Shown here: piece by piece, positions 8,233 through 17,845 of the stretch
Layout of the letters: each line of letters opens with the position of its first letter
Position numbering within the stretch: the stretch's first letter is position 1
Source of the DNA: Rhodobacter viridis
GTDB lineage: Bacteria; Pseudomonadota; Alphaproteobacteria; Rhodobacterales; Rhodobacteraceae
Direction of reading: 5' to 3'
DNA length: 64,000 bases
Assembly (NCBI RefSeq): GCF_003217355.1
Contig: NZ_QJTK01000002.1
Coordinates: forward strand, 1 to 64,000
Made by a program: the position numbers and the translations under genes
The notes under the pieces: model-generated
Told to the model about the DNA's origin: nothing
Database searches by the model: none
The model's input: only the letters and a program-made list of their open reading frames with translations

Positions 8233-10500
8233 TCACATGTTCGCGTGGAAGGTGCGGCTGATCACGTCAAGCTGCTGCGCCCGCGTCAGCTTGACGAAGT
8301 TCACCGCATAGCCCGAGACGCGCACGGTCAGCTGCGGATAGGCCTCGGGGTGGTCCATCGCATCTTCCAGCATCTCGCGCGTCAGCATGTTGACGTTGAC
8401 GTGGAAGCCCCCCGCGCCGCAGAACCCGTCAAGGCAATTGGCAAGGTTCGTCACCTGCTCGGCCTCGGTATGGCCCATCGAACCGGGCGTGGCCGAGGCG
8501 GTCCACGAGACGCCATCGAGCGCGGCTTCATAGGGCAGCTTCGCGACCGAAGCGCCAGCGGCGACAAACCCTTTCTTGTCGCGTCCGTTCATCGGGTTGG
8601 CCCCCGGGGCGAAGGGTTCACCGGCGCGGCGGCCATCGGGGGTGTTGCCGGTCTTCTTGCCGTAAACGACGTTCGAGGTGATCGTCAGGATCGACTGCGT
8701 CGGCATCGCGTTGCGATAGAAATGCGGCTGCGCGGCGATCTTGGCCATGAAGGCCTCGGTCACGGCGACGGCGATCTCGTCCACGCGGTCATCGTTGTTG
8801 CCAAAGGCCGGATAGTCGCCCTCGATCGCGTAATCGATGGCAAGACCGGCGTCGTTGCGAATGACCCGGACCTTGGCGTGCTTGATCGCCGAAAGACTGT
8901 CGGCAACGATCGAGAGCCCCGCAATCCCCGTCGCCATCGTGCGCAGGATATCGCGGTCATGCAGCGCCATCTCGATCCGCTCATAGGCGTATTTGTCGTG
9001 CATGTAGTGGATCGCGTTCAGCGCCTTGACATAGGTCCGCGCCAGCCAATCCATCGCCAGATCGAACTTGGCCTGCACCTCGTCATAGTCGAGCACATCA
9101 CCGGTGATCGGCGTCAGCCCCTTGGCGACCAGCGCCCCCGACTTTTCATCGACGCCGCCGTTGATCGCATAGAGCAGCGCCTTGGCGAGGTTCGCCCGCG
9201 CGCCGAAGAACTGCATCTGCTTGCCGATCCGCATCGCCGACACACAGCAGGCGATGCCGTAATCGTCGCCCCATTTCGGCCGCATCAGATCGTCGTTCTC
9301 GTATTGAATGGCCGAGGTATCCTTGGACACCTTGGCACAGAACGCCTTGAAGCCGCGCGGCAGACTGACCGACCAAAGCACGGTCAGGTTCGGCTCGGGC
9401 GCCGGGCCAAGGTTGTAAAGCGTCTGCAGCACCCGGAACGAGGTCTTCGACACCAGCGTCCGGCCGTCTTCGCTCATGCCGCCGATGGCTTCGGTGACCC
9501 AGGTGGGATCGCCCGAAAACAGCTCGTCATAATCGGGCGTGCGCAGGAAGCGGATGATCCGCAGCTTGATCACCAGATCGTCGATCAGCTCCTGCGCGGC
9601 TTCCTCGGTCAGAAGCCCCGCCGCCAGATCGCGTTCGAAATAGACATCCAGGAAGGTCGAGACCCGGCCGAGCGACATCGCCGCGCCGTTCTGTTCCTTC
9701 ACCGCCGCCAGATAGCCAAGGTAGGTCGCCTGCACCGCCTCGCGCGCGGTCGACGCGGGACCCGACAGGTCGATGCCGTATTTCCGCGCCATCTCGCGCA
9801 GCTCTTCCAGCGCGCGGAACTGTTCCGAAAGCTCCTCGCGCAGCCGCAAGGTGTCTTCGTCGAAAACGGCGTCATCCAGCGCATGAAACTCGGCCAGTTT
9901 CGCCGCCTTCAGCCGGTCGATGCCATACAGCGCCACGCGCCGGTAATCGCCGATGATCCGGCCGCGGCCATAGGCATCGGGCAGGCCGGTGATCACGCCC
10001 GATTTCCGCGCCGCCAGAATGTCGGGGGAATAGGTGTCGAAAATCCCCTGATTGTGGCTCTTGCGGTATTTCGTCCAGATCTCGGCCACCGTCGCATCCG
10101 GGGTGAAACCATAGGCCTTCAGCCCCGTCTCGACCATGCGCAGCCCGCCGTTCGGCATGATCGCCCGCTTGAGCGGCGCATCGGTCTGCAGGCCCACGAT
10201 CAGCTCGGCCTCGCGGTCGATGTAGCCTGCGTCATGCGCGGTGATCGTCGAAGGCCGGTCGGCCGAGACATCCAGCACGCCCTTTTCCCGCTCGAGCTTC
10301 AACAGTGCCGCGACATCGGCCCAAAGCTTCTGCGTCCGCGCCGTCGGCCCGGCCAGAAAGCCCGCATCGCCGGGGAAGGGCGTGTAGTTTTCCTGAATGA
10401 AGCCGCGCAGGTCGATGCTGTCGCGCCAAGCCCCGGCCGAGAACCCGTGCCACGGATCGGCGGCGACCGCAGGGATCGGAGTTTCGGTGATGGCATTCAT
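8233..10500 (-). CDS. pflB: Formate C-acetyltransferase (pyruvate formate-lyase)
   Basis: The 755-aa product matches the usual length. It shows the adjacent active-site cysteines in [10 protein letters not shown] and the C-terminal glycyl-radical motif [14 protein letters not shown] near residue 730. PFL splits pyruvate and CoA into acetyl-CoA and formate without oxygen. I chose the ATG at 10500 (protein starting MNAITETP) because an AAAGGA site precedes it and upstream in-frame codons give a non-family extension. It is transcribed with pflA from the A+T-richer region at 10600-10830. With acs/actP next door, the locus gathers two routes to acetyl-CoA. Confidence 0.97.
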   Translation of the reverse strand: MNAITETPIPAVAADPWHGFSAGAWRDSIDLRGFIQENYTPFPGDAGFLAGPTARTQKLWADVAALLKLEREKGVLDVSADRPSTITAHDAGYIDREAELIVGLQTDAPLKRAIMPNGGLRMVETGLKAYGFTPDATVAEIWTKYRKSHNQGIFDTYSPDILAARKSGVITGLPDAYGRGRIIGDYRRVALYGIDRLKAAKLAEFHALDDAVFDEDTLRLREELSEQFRALEELREMARKYGIDLSGPASTAREAVQATYLGYLAAVKEQNGAAMSLGRVSTFLDVYFERDLAAGLLTEEAAQELIDDLVIKLRIIRFLRTPDYDELFSGDPTWVTEAIGGMSEDGRTLVSKTSFRVLQTLYNLGPAPEPNLTVLWSVSLPRGFKAFCAKVSKDTSAIQYENDDLMRPKWGDDYGIACCVSAMRIGKQMQFFGARANLAKALLYAINGGVDEKSGALVAKGLTPITGDVLDYDEVQAKFDLAMDWLARTYVKALNAIHYMHDKYAYERIEMALHDRDILRTMATGIAGLSIVADSLSAIKHAKVRVIRNDAGLAIDYAIEGDYPAFGNNDDRVDEIAVAVTEAFMAKIAAQPHFYRNAMPTQSILTITSNVVYGKKTGNTPDGRRAGEPFAPGANPMNGRDKKGFVAAGASVAKLPYEAALDGVSWTASATPGSMGHTEAEQVTNLANCLDGFCGAGGFHVNVNMLTREMLEDAMDHPEAYPQLTVRVSGYAVNFVKLTRAQQLDVISRTFHANM

Positions 10501-11002
10501 GGAGCGGTCCTTTCCCGCGGGCACAAAGCCCGATTGGCGGCCTGACGGTCGGATGAGGGAGGATCGCACCCGGATCACCAGACGCGGCACTTTCGGCGCT
10601 GAGGGGCTGGCGGATTGGATCTTCCGGTAAGTTTAGTTGACCGGAAACCACCCCATAAATCAACCAATCTGACGTTGCGTCATAAGTAAATATACACGCG
10701 ATTTCATATGGTTACCTCTGACGCTGCAGCAGGTTTGCAAATTTGGCATGACAAGATTGTTGCAAGTTATCCGCGCGGATCGACCGAAAATGATCCTTCG
10801 AAATAATCTTTTACCCAGACCGTCCCGGGCAACAGATCCTTGCGGCGTGAAAGTCGCGAAACCCCGCCCCTGACTCGCCCCCGCAACCCGGGTTCGACTT
10901 GCTCCGCCAAGGGCTTGCGCGACGGGCCGCCGAGGCGAAATCCCAAAACAAAACGCCTGCCGCTTGCGCGACAGGCGTTTCGTTTTCCGAACCTCGAAAG
11001 GA
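10501..11002. promoter_or_regulatory. Intergenic region upstream of pflBA; pfl promoter region expected
   Basis: About 500 bp without a convincing gene. The part from about 10620 to 10830 is clearly A+T-richer than its surroundings, as expected for the pflB promoter (minus strand). It contains two TTGCAA hexamers (about 10733 and 10760) and a GTCAA half-site on the minus strand around 10640. I could not find a full FNR-type TTGAT-N4-ATCAA palindrome. The part from 10940 to 11002 holds the rpsO terminator. The remaining 10840-10940 shows nothing I can interpret. Confidence 0.45.
10942..10980 (-). terminator. Intrinsic terminator of rpsO
   Basis: A perfect 9-bp inverted repeat (AAACGCCTG at 10951-10959 and CAGGCGTTT at 10972-10980) with a 12-nt loop. 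On the minus strand it is followed by a T-rich run (TTTTGTTTTGGG). It begins 22 bp after the rpsO stop codon and fits a Rho-independent terminator for that gene. Confidence 0.85.
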
Positions 11003-11272
11003 TCAGCGGCGCAGGCCGAGACGCTCGATGAGCGACTGGTAGCGAGCCACTTCTTTCTTCTTCAGATAGTCGAGCAGCTTGCGGCGCTGGGCCACCATCA
11101 TCAAAAGACCCCGACGCGAGTGGTTGTCTTTCTTGTGGGCTTTGAAGTGCTCGGTCAGCGTCGCGATGCGCGAGCTGAGGATCGCAACCTGAACTTCGGG
11201 CGAACCGGTGTCGCCTTCCTTGGTCGCGAATTCCTTGATCAGACGGTTCTTTTCTTCGACGGTGATCGACAT
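11003..11272 (-). CDS. rpsO: 30S ribosomal protein S15
   Basis: The 89-aa protein has exact family length and typical segments ([27 protein letters not shown], and a C-terminal [10 protein letters not shown]). S15 binds the central domain of 16S rRNA early in 30S assembly. In most bacteria rpsO follows truB directly; here an RTX gene and a DUF1643 gene lie between the two. A strong terminator follows it, so pnp, which often comes next, is not co-transcribed from here. Confidence 0.98.
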   Translation of the reverse strand: MSITVEEKNRLIKEFATKEGDTGSPEVQVAILSSRIATLTEHFKAHKKDNHSRRGLLMMVAQRRKLLDYLKKKEVARYQSLIERLGLRR

Positions 11273-11404
11273 CGGGGTCTCCTGTTCAAAGGGTGATGGC
11301 GCAAGCCGGGATGTCGTCCAGCAGGGCCCGTGGAGGCTCCGCCGAATCCGGCGGATGGCGGCACTTAGCGGAAAAACCGCCAGAAGGAAAGGAAAAAGCC
11401 CGGA

Positions 11405-12511
11405 TCAGGCGGCGCCGAACTCCTCGGGGGTGATCAGCAGGATATCCTCGGGGCGCAGATCGGCGGCATCGACCACCTCGGCCAGACGCGTGCCATTCAG
11501 CGTGATCCAGACATTGCCCTCGGTCTCGGACGGCTCCAGCGTCACCTCGGGCGTCGCGCCGCTGTCGGGATCATAGACGACGACGATCTGATCGGCGCTC
11601 GCATCGTAATCGGTGATCGTGGCGGGGCTGTCGGGATCGATCCATTCGCCCAGCGCAAACAGATCGCCATCCTCCCCACCCGAGGCCCAATCACCTGTAC
11701 CCATGATAAATGTATCAGCCCCCACACCACCGTTGAGGAAATCCAACCCGTCGGTGTCAGTGTTGCCGCTTTGGGCGTCTGAAACAACCCCGATGAGCAG
11801 ATCGTCCCCCTTTCCGCCGCTCAGGTCGTCTTCGCCCGATCCGCCGTCGAGGGTGTCATCGCCATCGTTGCCTTCCAGACTGTCATCGCCGGCATCGCCC
11901 GAAACACTGTCGTCCCCGGCCCCGCCCAAGAGCGAATCCGCGCCCTCGCCGCCGCTCAGGCTGTCGTCCCCGAAACAGGCCACCAGCGTGTCATCGCCCG
12001 CATCGCCGCTCAGCGTGTCGGAGCCATAGTCACCGTTCAGGCTGTCATCGCCGGTGCCGCCGTCCAGACTGTCATCGCCTGCGTCGCCGAGCAGGGTGTC
12101 GTCGCCCGCATCCCCCGAAACCGTGTCATCGCCCGCATAGCCATTGATCTGATCATCCCCGGCCTGACCATCGAGCACATCGCCGAAAAGATCGCCCCAG
12201 AGAATATCATTCCCCTCCGTCGCCTCGGGCGAGGGGGCGGGGTCCGTGGGCTCATCGCCGGGCAGGGTGGTTTCGGTGCCGCTGTCGGTGGTGTCGTCGG
12301 CGGCGCCATCCTCGGTCGTGTCGCCAGCCGTGTCGTCAGGTGCGGGTGGTGTCGCCGTGTCATCCTGCGCCTGAGAGCCGTCCTCGGACGTCTCTTCGGG
12401 AGCATCGGACTCAGAACTCTCGGCGCTGTCGTCCTCGTCCCCAGACACGGGGGACACCCCGGCCGCAAGACCCGCCATCAAAAGACCCAGAAACCCCGAC
12501 AGGAACAACAT
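11405..12511 (-). CDS. RTX (hemolysin-type calcium-binding repeat) protein
   Basis: With the ATG at 12511 the product is 368 aa. A hydrophobic N-terminal helix (residues 1-20) is followed by about 80 residues rich in Asp, Glu, Ser and Thr that look like a flexible linker. Then come about a dozen RTX nonapeptides of the type GDAGDDTLL, which bind Ca2+ as a parallel beta roll (about residues 100-240), and a C-terminal domain ending TPEEFGAA. No enzyme domain is visible. The calcium roll and N-terminal helix suggest a surface or secreted protein, but the route is uncertain. Longer in-frame starts (up to 12586) would place 25 residues before the helix. It interrupts the common truB-rpsO order. 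Confidence 0.78.
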   Translation of the reverse strand: MLFLSGFLGLLMAGLAAGVSPVSGDEDDSAESSESDAPEETSEDGSQAQDDTATPPAPDDTAGDTTEDGAADDTTDSGTETTLPGDEPTDPAPSPEATEGNDILWGDLFGDVLDGQAGDDQINGYAGDDTVSGDAGDDTLLGDAGDDSLDGGTGDDSLNGDYGSDTLSGDAGDDTLVACFGDDSLSGGEGADSLLGGAGDDSVSGDAGDDSLEGNDGDDTLDGGSGEDDLSGGKGDDLLIGVVSDAQSGNTDTDGLDFLNGGVGADTFIMGTGDWASGGEDGDLFALGEWIDPDSPATITDYDASADQIVVVYDPDSGATPEVTLEPSETEGNVWITLNGTRLAEVVDAADLRPEDILLITPEEFGAA

Positions 12512-12561
12512 GGCACACCCCAGCTTTACCGCCGGAGCATAGCCGAAACGGGCCTGTCGAA

Positions 12562-12595
12562 CAAAAGCAAAACATGGCACGGCCAAGGCCGCGCC
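12562..12595 (-). terminator. Probable intrinsic terminator of the rbfA-truB-DUF1643 unit
   Basis: On the minus strand a 9-bp stem (GGCGCGGCC/GGCCGTGCC, one G-T pair) at 12576-12595 is followed by the T-rich run ATGTTTTGCTTTTG. It lies about 50 bp past the stop of the DUF1643 gene and just before the RTX coding region. The two-base loop as drawn means the inner pair must open, so the call is moderate. Confidence 0.5.
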
Positions 12596-12644
12596 GCTGT
12601 TTTCTTAAGGCTTGGTTAACATATCGCGAAGACGGGCCCGAGCC

Positions 12645-13163
12645 TCAGCTCCAGAGCTGCAGCGGCTGCGCATAGCCGATGTAGAGCGGATGTTTCGGCG
12701 CCCCCGCGGCCGTCAGGCCAAGGTGGTGCAGATCGCGCCCCGAGTCGCGCAGCAGGCGCGCGACCGCCGCGCCACGGTCCAGATGCGCCCCATGCGTGCC
12801 CCAGGCGCAGACGATGCGATCCGCGGGGCCGCCCGCCCAGTCCAGACTGGCGCGGATCGCCGCGTCGTTCTCCGGCCCGACCGGATCGGCCACGGCCCGC
12901 ATCGCGCGCGGATCGGTGGCGCGATAGGCAAAGATGTTCGTCACCCGGAAGGCGCCAAAACCCAAAGCCCGCGCCCGGCGCTCGCAGCGCTCCACCGTCG
13001 GATCGTTCTGCACCTCGGTCGCGGTCGAGGGGTTGAGCATCACGAACAAGGCGCGCGGCAGGCTGTCGTCCCAGACCCGCGTCAGCAGATAGCGATAGGC
13101 CTCGCAGTCGGAATAGACCGCCACCGAGGGGGCATCGCCCTTGACGTGGGTCCGGGTGATCAT
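12645..13163 (-). CDS. DUF1643 domain protein
   Basis: The 172-aa protein matches the DUF1643 family, with [21 protein letters not shown] and VCAWGTHG as recognisable conserved blocks. The function is unknown; the sequence has no signal peptide or membrane segment and is presumably cytoplasmic. Its start overlaps the truB stop (ATGA), so it is translationally coupled to truB. I see nothing that explains this pairing. Confidence 0.85.
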   Translation of the reverse strand: MITRTHVKGDAPSVAVYSDCEAYRYLLTRVWDDSLPRALFVMLNPSTATEVQNDPTVERCERRARALGFGAFRVTNIFAYRATDPRAMRAVADPVGPENDAAIRASLDWAGGPADRIVCAWGTHGAHLDRGAAVARLLRDSGRDLHHLGLTAAGAPKHPLYIGYAQPLQLWS

Positions 13164-14071
13164 GCCTCGACCCGGTTGAAGACGCGGTCGGGGTGGACCT
13201 CGCCACCCATGTAGCGGCCGACGGCGATGGCAAGGCCGTGGTGGCTGACCCAGACCTCGGCGCCAAAATCGACGCCCGAGCAGATGACATGGCCCGGATT
13301 GCCGTGGCTCAGCCGCACCGCACCTTCGACGGTGGCCTTGACCTCGGGCAGATCGTCGAGGCCAAGTTCGAGCGGCAGCAGATGCGCGTCGATCTCGCCC
13401 GAGCGCGCCATGCGGTCGATCTCGTCAAGGCTCAGGCCCTTTTCCGCCTCGAAGGGACCGGACCAGACCCGGCGCAGCCAGAGCACATGGCCAAGGCAGC
13501 CCAAAGCCTGCCCCAGATCGCGGGCGATGGCGCGGACATAGCCGCCCTTGCCGCAGACCATTTCAAGTTCGACCGTGTCGGCATCGGGGCGCGAAATCAT
13601 CTCGAGGCTTTCAACCCACAAAGGTCGCGCCGCCAGATCCATACCGACCCCTTCGCGGGCCAGATCATAGGCACGCTCGCCCTCGACCTTCACCGCGGAA
13701 TATTGCGGCGGCACCTGCTGGATGTCACCGCGGAACGCGGTCAGCGCCGCTTCGATCTCGGCATCGGTCGGGCGGCTGTCGGACCGGGCGATGATCGCGC
13801 CTTCGGCATCATCGGTCGCCGTCGCCGCGCCGAAGCGGACCTGAAACCGGTAGCACTTCAGCGCATCGGTGATGAAGGGCACGGTCTTCGTCGCCTCGCC
13901 CAGCGCCACGGCCAGAACGCCGGTCGCGGCCGGGTCGAGCGTGCCCGCATGCCCCGCCTTCTTCGCGTCGAAGGCCCAGCGCACCTTGCCCACAACCGCG
14001 GTCGAGGTCACCCCCGCGGGTTTGTCCACGACAACCCAACCCGAAATATCGCGACCCTTCTTGCGACCCAT
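13160..14071 (-). CDS. truB: tRNA pseudouridine-55 synthase
   Basis: A 303-aa protein with the TruB signature [16 protein letters not shown], whose catalytic aspartate is residue 46, and the N-terminal [13 protein letters not shown]. It makes the T-loop pseudouridine 55 in tRNAs. The ATG at 14071 gives the family N-terminus ([12 protein letters not shown]). It belongs to the minus-strand unit with rbfA upstream, separated from it by a DUF2233 gene. Confidence 0.97.
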   Translation of the reverse strand: MGRKKGRDISGWVVVDKPAGVTSTAVVGKVRWAFDAKKAGHAGTLDPAATGVLAVALGEATKTVPFITDALKCYRFQVRFGAATATDDAEGAIIARSDSRPTDAEIEAALTAFRGDIQQVPPQYSAVKVEGERAYDLAREGVGMDLAARPLWVESLEMISRPDADTVELEMVCGKGGYVRAIARDLGQALGCLGHVLWLRRVWSGPFEAEKGLSLDEIDRMARSGEIDAHLLPLELGLDDLPEVKATVEGAVRLSHGNPGHVICSGVDFGAEVWVSHHGLAIAVGRYMGGEVHPDRVFNRVEA

Positions 14072-14121
14072 GACCGACTCCCTGATGCAGGTTCGCGTGC
14101 TAGCGCCTTGGGGCGTGTCGG

Positions 14122-14865
14122 TCAATCGCGGGCGACAAGTCCGACCATCGGACCAAGCGGCAGGCCGAAATCGGCCCGGCCCTGCGACGGCACGAACAGC
14201 CGCGAAATCGAGCCGTCGAAATACAGCGCATTCGGCGCGCCAAGGCTGTCGCGAAAGAACCGGGCAAAGCGGTGGAAGGTCACCGGCCGGTCGGCAATCA
14301 CGAACCAGGCCGTCAGCCCGTCGGCCGACACCCCCACGCCGTTGCGGATATAGGTCGAGGTGCTGTCGGGCAGGAACCGCGGATGCAGCGCGCCGTCGAT
14401 CACCAGCATCGGCCCCGATTGCGTGGCAAAGCGGCAGGCGGGCGGCGCCGCGGCAAAGGCGCGGCTTTCGATCACCGCAAAGGTGTCCGACACGCAGAAG
14501 ACCCCGTTCGGCAGCAGGCCGAAATTGCCCGGCCCCTCGCGGGTGACGATCGGCTTCCGCTCGGCGCCATTTTCGATGTAAAGCCCGGCCGGATCGCGGT
14601 CGGGCGCATACATGCCGGCATTCATCGCGAAAACCAGCCGCTCGCCCGGGGCGAGCGTGGCCTTGACCCGCTCGGCATTGCCCAGCAACTGGCCCTGATC
14701 ATTCTTCAGCCACAGCCGCACATCCTGCCCGGCTTTCGCCTCGCAGACGGTGAAGGGCGTGTCCTCGAAGGTGACGGTGTGGCAGGGATCGGCGGCCAGC
14801 GCCACCCGCGGCACGATCAGCGCAAGGGCGGCAAACAGCCGGGCCCAGAGCGGCTTAGTCCTCAT
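14122..14865 (-). CDS. Phosphodiester glycosidase-like (DUF2233/NAGPA) exported protein
   Basis: A 247-aa protein with an N-terminal signal peptide (hydrophobic residues 8-23, likely cut after ALA). Conserved DUF2233/NAGPA segments follow: [35 protein letters not shown] and a C-terminal [10 protein letters not shown]. The family includes the mammalian enzyme that uncovers mannose 6-phosphate and bacterial phosphodiester glycosidases; the substrate here is unknown. The start lies inside the end of rbfA (11-bp overlap), so it is co-translated with rbfA, which is an odd partner for an exported protein. Confidence 0.82.
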   Translation of the reverse strand: MRTKPLWARLFAALALIVPRVALAADPCHTVTFEDTPFTVCEAKAGQDVRLWLKNDQGQLLGNAERVKATLAPGERLVFAMNAGMYAPDRDPAGLYIENGAERKPIVTREGPGNFGLLPNGVFCVSDTFAVIESRAFAAAPPACRFATQSGPMLVIDGALHPRFLPDSTSTYIRNGVGVSADGLTAWFVIADRPVTFHRFARFFRDSLGAPNALYFDGSISRLFVPSQGRADFGLPLGPMVGLVARD

Positions 14866-15289
14866 CACCTTCGTCTTCGTCCTTCGCGGCAATATCGCGC
14901 TGCACGGTTTCATCGGAAAACAGCCGCCGCGTCTCGTCGAGCCGGTCGAAGGTCTCGTCCATCCGGAAGCGCAGGTCGGGCGCATATTTCAGCGTCATCG
15001 CTTTTGCCACATGATGGCGCAGCTCGCCCGAATGACGGCGCAGCGCGGCCAGCATCGCCTCGGCGGTTTCGCCGCCCAGCGTGCCCCCCAAAGGCGCCAC
15101 ATAGACCGTCGCCACCTTCAGATCCGGCGAGGTCCGCACCTCGCCCACGGTGATCGAGATCTTGTTCAGGTCCGGGTCATGCACATCGCCGCGCAACAGC
15201 ACGTCGGAAAGGGTACGCCGGATCAGTTCGCCGACGCGAAGCTGACGTTGCGAGGGGCCATCGCCCGAGGAGAAACGGTTCTTTGCCAT
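14855..15289 (-). CDS. rbfA: Ribosome-binding factor A
   Basis: A 144-aa protein with the RbfA core ([47 protein letters not shown]) and an acidic C-terminal tail. RbfA matures the 5' end of 16S rRNA on the 30S subunit and aids cold adaptation. The ATG at 15289 is chosen for the family N-terminus MAKNRFSSG. It is the first gene of the minus-strand unit and is divergent from dapB, 94 bp away. Confidence 0.95.
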   Translation of the reverse strand: MAKNRFSSGDGPSQRQLRVGELIRRTLSDVLLRGDVHDPDLNKISITVGEVRTSPDLKVATVYVAPLGGTLGGETAEAMLAALRRHSGELRHHVAKAMTLKYAPDLRFRMDETFDRLDETRRLFSDETVQRDIAAKDEDEGDED

Positions 15290-15383
15290 GTCCCGCACAT
15301 AGGGCTTTCGGGCCCATTCCGCAACGGGGCCTGCAACGGGGCTTTGCCAAGCGGGCAGCCGCGGGCTAGGAAGGGAGAAACGC

Positions 15384-16205
15384 ATGGAGAGACAGATGAG
15401 TGACCTGCCGGGGATCGTGATCACGGGGATTTCGGGACGCATGGGGCGGATGCTGGCCGCGACGGTCGGCGCCTCGGACAAGGCCAGGCTCGTCGGCGCG
15501 GTCGAACGCGCGGGCCATGACTGGATCGGCCGCGATCTGGGCGAGGCTCTGGGCGGGGCGAAAAATGGCGTGATCGTCACCGATGATCCGCTCGAAGCCT
15601 TTGCGAAAGCGCAGGCGGTGATCGACTTTACCGCCCCCGCCGCGACGCTCGACTTCGCCCGGCTGGCCGCGCAGGCCCGCGCCGTGCATGTGATCGGCAC
15701 CACCGGTTTCGAGAGGGAACAGATCGAGGCGCTTGAACCCGCCTCGCGGCATTCGGTGCAGATCCGCGCGGGCAACATGAGCCTTGGCGTGAACCTGCTG
15801 ACGAAACTCGCCAAGACCGTGGCGCAGGCGCTGGATGCCGATTGGGACATCGAAGTGGTCGAGGCGCATCACAACCGCAAGGTCGATGCCCCCTCGGGCA
15901 CGGCGCTGATGCTGGGCCAAGCCGCCGCCGAGGGCCGCGGCATCGACCTCGAGGGCCACAGCGAATCGGGTCGGCACGGCATCACCGGCGCCCGCAAACA
16001 TGGAGCCATCGGCTTTTCGGCGATCCGCGGCGGCGACATCGTCGGCGAGCATGACGTGATCTTCGCCGCGGCGGGCGAGCGCATCGTGCTGCGCCACATC
16101 GCCACCGACCGCGCGATCTTCGCCCGCGGCGCACTCAAGGCCGCGCTTTGGGGTCAGACCCAGAAGCCCGGCCAGTACGACATGCTGGACGTGCTGGGGA
16201 TCTGA
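15384..16205 (+). CDS. dapB: 4-hydroxy-tetrahydrodipicolinate reductase
   Basis: The 273-aa enzyme has the Rossmann start [13 protein letters not shown] (residues 13-25) and the active-site segment [15 protein letters not shown] (near residue 155). DapB reduces the DapA product in the diaminopimelate/lysine pathway using NAD(P)H. A GGGAGA site supports the ATG at 15384; a second ATG four codons later is possible. dapD of the same pathway lies 33 kb away in this window. Confidence 0.97.
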   Translation: MERQMSDLPGIVITGISGRMGRMLAATVGASDKARLVGAVERAGHDWIGRDLGEALGGAKNGVIVTDDPLEAFAKAQAVIDFTAPAATLDFARLAAQARAVHVIGTTGFEREQIEALEPASRHSVQIRAGNMSLGVNLLTKLAKTVAQALDADWDIEVVEAHHNRKVDAPSGTALMLGQAAAEGRGIDLEGHSESGRHGITGARKHGAIGFSAIRGGDIVGEHDVIFAAAGERIVLRHIATDRAIFARGALKAALWGQTQKPGQYDMLDVLGI

Positions 16206-16238
16206 CCTCCCCCGCCGCCACGCCCGGTCAAGGGCGGC

Positions 16239-16418
16239 TCAGAAGTCGATGGCGATGCCCTTCTTCTCCCAATCGCCAAAGCGCACGGGCTCGGGACCAT
16301 CGCGACCGCCGAATTCCTTCGGCAGCTCCGCGGCCTTGGCGGCCTTGCGGCGTTCCTCGGCCTCGGCCAGCGCGCGGATCGCGGCGGGGGGCAGATCCTT
16401 CGGGGCGTCTTCGCTCAT
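16239..16418 (-). CDS. DUF1674 protein, SDHAF4-like succinate dehydrogenase assembly factor
   Basis: A 59-aa protein whose C-terminus, PKEFGGRDGPEPVRFGDWEKKGIAIDF-like in arrangement, carries the DUF1674 signature GPEPVRFGDWEKKG. The mitochondrial member (SDHAF4/Sdh8) protects the flavinated SdhA subunit before assembly, and bacterial members are assumed to do the same. It stands alone between dapB (converging, 33 bp) and rsmB (divergent, 78 bp), away from any sdh gene in the window. Confidence 0.85.
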   Translation of the reverse strand: MSEDAPKDLPPAAIRALAEAEERRKAAKAAELPKEFGGRDGPEPVRFGDWEKKGIAIDF

Positions 16419-16496
16419 CAAGGCCTCCGGCTTTGCGTTTCGGGTCGGGCCTGATATAGGCCGCCCCATCCACGGGAACAAGCAAGGGAAAGCGCC

Positions 16497-17762
16497 ATGG
16501 CTTCGATCGATCCGGCCCGTCGTGCGGCAGCGGCGCTTTTGTCGGGCGTTTTGCAGGAACGGCTGACGCTCGCCGAACAGGCGGGCGAGCTGGCCGCGCT
16601 GGCACCGCCCGAGCGCGCCCGGGCGCAAAGGCTCGCCCTTGCCACGCTGCGCAACCTGTCCCGCGCCGATGCGATGCTGAAACCGCATCTGCGCAAGGCG
16701 CCGCCGCCCGATCTGCATGTGCTCCTGCGGCTTGGCACGGTCGAGATCTGCGCGCTGCAGGAAGCCCCGCATGGCGTCACCGATGCGCTGGTCACCCTCG
16801 CCCGATCCGGCGGGCAAAAGACCGAGGGCTTCGCCGGGCTGATCAACGCGGTCCTGCGCAAGATCGCGGCCGACAGCGAGCGCTGGGCGCGGCTCGATGC
16901 CCCCGCCCTGCCCGGCTGGCTGCGCGGGCGGCTGATGTCCGCTTACGGCAAGGTCGCGGTGATGCGGATGGAGGCCGCGCATCTGGCCGGCGCCCGCACC
17001 GATCTGTCGGTGAAGGCCGATCCCGAAACTTGGGCCGAAAACCTGGGCGCCGAGCTTTTGCCCACCGGCTCGCTGCGTCTGGCACAGACCGGCCAGATCA
17101 CCGAACTTCCGGGCTACGAGACGGGCGACTGGTGGGTGCAGGATGCCGCCGCCGCCCTGCCCGCCAAGGTGCTGAATGCAAAGCCGGGCGAGCGCGTGCT
17201 CGACCTGTGCGCTGCGCCGGGCGGCAAGACGCTGCAACTGCTGACGGCAGGCGCCACGGTCACCGCGCTCGACATCTCCGCGCCGCGCCTGGATCGGCTG
17301 GAAGAAAACCTGACCCGCTGCGGGATGCGTGCCGAAACCGTCGCCGCCGATGCGCTCGACTGGACCCCCGAGGCGCCGTTCGATGCGATCCTGCTCGATG
17401 CGCCCTGCTCGGCGACCGGCACGATTCGCCGCCACCCGGACCTGCCCTTCGTGAAAGACGCGAGCGGCATCAAGGAGTTGGTGGCACTGCAGGCGGCGCT
17501 CCTTGACCGGGCGCTCGGCTGGCTCAACCCCGGTGGGCGGCTTGTCTATGCCACCTGCTCGCTTCTGCCCGAAGAAGGCGAGGCGCAGATCACCGCGGCG
17601 CTCGCCCGTCATCCGGGGCTGACGATCACCCCGATCAGCGCCCCCGGACTCGAGCCCGGCTGGCTGACCGAAACCGGCTGCCTGCGTCTGAGCCCCGACC
17701 TCTGGCCCGAGCGCGGCGGCCTTGACGGCTTCTTCGTCGCCGTGCTGCAACAGGGTCACTGA
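16497..17762 (+). CDS. rsmB: 16S rRNA cytosine-967 C5-methyltransferase (RsmB/NOL1 family)
   Basis: A 421-aa protein with an N-terminal NusB-like helical domain (about 1-130) and a C-terminal SAM-binding domain. Both catalytic cysteines of the m5C family are in place: DAPCSATGTIRRHPD and YATCSLLPEE. The SAM motif is LDLCAAPGGKT near residue 235. It methylates C967 in 16S rRNA; related family members could have another target, so the exact position is inferred. A short AAGGGAA site precedes the ATG. Confidence 0.92.
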   Translation: MASIDPARRAAAALLSGVLQERLTLAEQAGELAALAPPERARAQRLALATLRNLSRADAMLKPHLRKAPPPDLHVLLRLGTVEICALQEAPHGVTDALVTLARSGGQKTEGFAGLINAVLRKIAADSERWARLDAPALPGWLRGRLMSAYGKVAVMRMEAAHLAGARTDLSVKADPETWAENLGAELLPTGSLRLAQTGQITELPGYETGDWWVQDAAAALPAKVLNAKPGERVLDLCAAPGGKTLQLLTAGATVTALDISAPRLDRLEENLTRCGMRAETVAADALDWTPEAPFDAILLDAPCSATGTIRRHPDLPFVKDASGIKELVALQAALLDRALGWLNPGGRLVYATCSLLPEEGEAQITAALARHPGLTITPISAPGLEPGWLTETGCLRLSPDLWPERGGLDGFFVAVLQQGH

Positions 17763-17845
17763 AGGGCAAATTCAGACCATGACAGGACCAGGCCGCAGCT
17801 TTAAGCTGCGCCAAACTCAACAAAAGGCATGACGGTTCAACTCCG

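Noticed and set aside
10630-10660. Possible FNR box (TTGAC ... GTCAA-like) upstream of pflB
   Set aside because: Only one half matches; the other half (TGGTT on the minus strand) is too degenerate to call.
17790-17815. CGCAGCTT-T-AAGCTGCG palindrome between rsmB and the heparinase-like gene
   Set aside because: It could form a 6-bp stem with a 5-nt loop but has no T-run and no clear promoter partner; too weak to call a terminator or operator.
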